A stretch of DNA of 7,033 nt from JBASRP01 sp044866075. GTDB taxonomy: Bacteria; Actinomycetota; AC-67. Positions 6,705 to 7,033 of this stretch are shown in pieces. The stretch covers positions 1-7,033 of the forward strand of contig JBIOTQ010000116.1 in the NCBI GenBank assembly GCA_044866075.1, in the 5' to 3' direction. The notes under the pieces are model-generated. The model searched no databases and was not told where the DNA came from. It saw nothing but the letters and a program-made list of their open reading frames with translations. The position numbers and the translations under genes are program-made. The first letter of the stretch is position 1, and each line of letters opens with the position of its first letter.

Positions 6705-7033
6705 TGCGCGTCCTCGTCACCGGACACAACGGCTACATCGGCGGCGCGCTCGTCCGCGTCCTCGCCGAGGCCGGGCACGAGGTGGCCGGGCTCGACACCT
6801 ACCTGTTCGCTGCGTGCACGCTCGGGCGCGATGGGGAGGACATCTCCGCCGTGCGCGTCGACGTGCGCGACGTGGAGCCGGATCACGTTGGGGGCTTCGA
6901 CGCGGTCATCCACCTGGCGGCCATCTCGAACGATCCGCTCGGCGATCTGGACCCCGCGTGCACGCTTTCCATCAATCACGCGGGGGCGGTGCGTCTCGCC
7001 GCCGTCGCGAAGGCGGCCGGCGTGCCGCGGTTC
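6704..7033 (+). CDS. NAD-dependent epimerase/dehydratase (extended SDR), 3'-truncated by the window edge
   Basis: Probable nucleotide-sugar epimerase, dehydratase or reductase acting after RfbF. The 110 visible residues hold the N-terminal Rossmann fold: TGHNGYIGG (6-14, the GxxGxxG type), acidic D31 ending strand 2 (favours NAD), D53 in the VDVRD loop, and HLAAISNDPLGDL (70-82). The distinctive AAxSNDPLGDL and IN(H)xxxxRLAxxAKxAGVxRF patterns mark a subgroup that, from memory, often sits beside rfbF and sugar C-methyltransferase genes. The first 110 residues do not show the TGHTGFKG start of CDP-glucose 4,6-dehydratase (RfbG), so it is probably not that enzyme. The catalytic YxxxK lies beyond the window. 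ATG 6704 overlaps the rfbF stop as TGATG; translation is probably coupled. Family is firm, reaction unknown. Confidence 0.88.
   Translation, partial: MRVLVTGHNGYIGGALVRVLAEAGHEVAGLDTYLFAACTLGRDGEDISAVRVDVRDVEPDHVGGFDAVIHLAAISNDPLGDLDPACTLSINHAGAVRLAAVAKAAGVPRF

Larger units (their letters stand above)
2..7033 (+). other. Single co-directional polysaccharide / nucleotide-sugar operon
   Basis: Seven consecutive + strand genes have junctions of 1 nt gap (1451), 12 nt gap (3387-3398), 4 nt overlap (4703-4706), 4 nt overlap (5026-5029), 4 nt overlap (5934-5937) and 1 nt overlap (6704). I saw no stem-loop terminator at the junctions, and there is no space for a promoter outside coding sequence. 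Co-transcription and partial translational coupling are inferred from this packing. Both ends of the operon extend outside the window. Initiating transferase, flippase and polymerase genes are not present here. Confidence 0.85.

Noticed and set aside
6608..6979. Minus-strand frame at the right edge
   Set aside because: Antisense to rfbF and the epimerase gene, both with strong family motifs.

Overview
The window is a gene-dense stretch from a high-GC bacterium. All seven coding regions lie on the + strand and form one surface-polysaccharide / nucleotide-sugar operon. High GC, a strong GC bias at third codon positions, a single-polypeptide Wzz plus BY-kinase protein, and the type of epimerase at the right edge suggest an actinomycete-like (Actinomycetota) organism. 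That placement is an inference from style and remembered family resemblance, not a proven assignment. No 16S, tRNA, mobile element, CRISPR array or phage gene is visible.

Layout, left to right: (1) a CapD/WbpM/PglF-type UDP-HexNAc 4,6-dehydratase with its membrane N-terminus cut off by the window edge; (2) a chain-length regulator fused to a BY-kinase-type ATPase, with an unusual long Pro/Arg/Glu-rich C-terminal tail; (3) a WbpA-like nucleotide-sugar 6-dehydrogenase whose only sensible start is a non-canonical ATC; (4) a small PqqD-family (RiPP-recognition-element-like) protein; (5) a family-2 glycosyltransferase starting at TTG; (6) glucose-1-phosphate cytidylyltransferase (RfbF); (7) an NAD-dependent epimerase/dehydratase running off the right edge.

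The genes are packed very tightly: a 1-nt gap, a 12-nt gap, three 4-nt overlaps and one 1-nt overlap. No room is left for internal promoters or terminators of ordinary size, so the genes are almost certainly co-transcribed and partly translationally coupled. The promoter and terminator lie outside the window. There is no gene-free stretch longer than 12 nt.

Together the genes supply modified UDP-HexNAc sugars (genes 1 and 3), start a CDP-hexose branch (gene 6 and probably gene 7), transfer a sugar (gene 5) and control polymer length or export (gene 2). The PqqD-like gene is the functional outlier. The main points of interest are that orphan PqqD-like gene, the missing conventional start of the dehydrogenase, and the atypical tail of the kinase.
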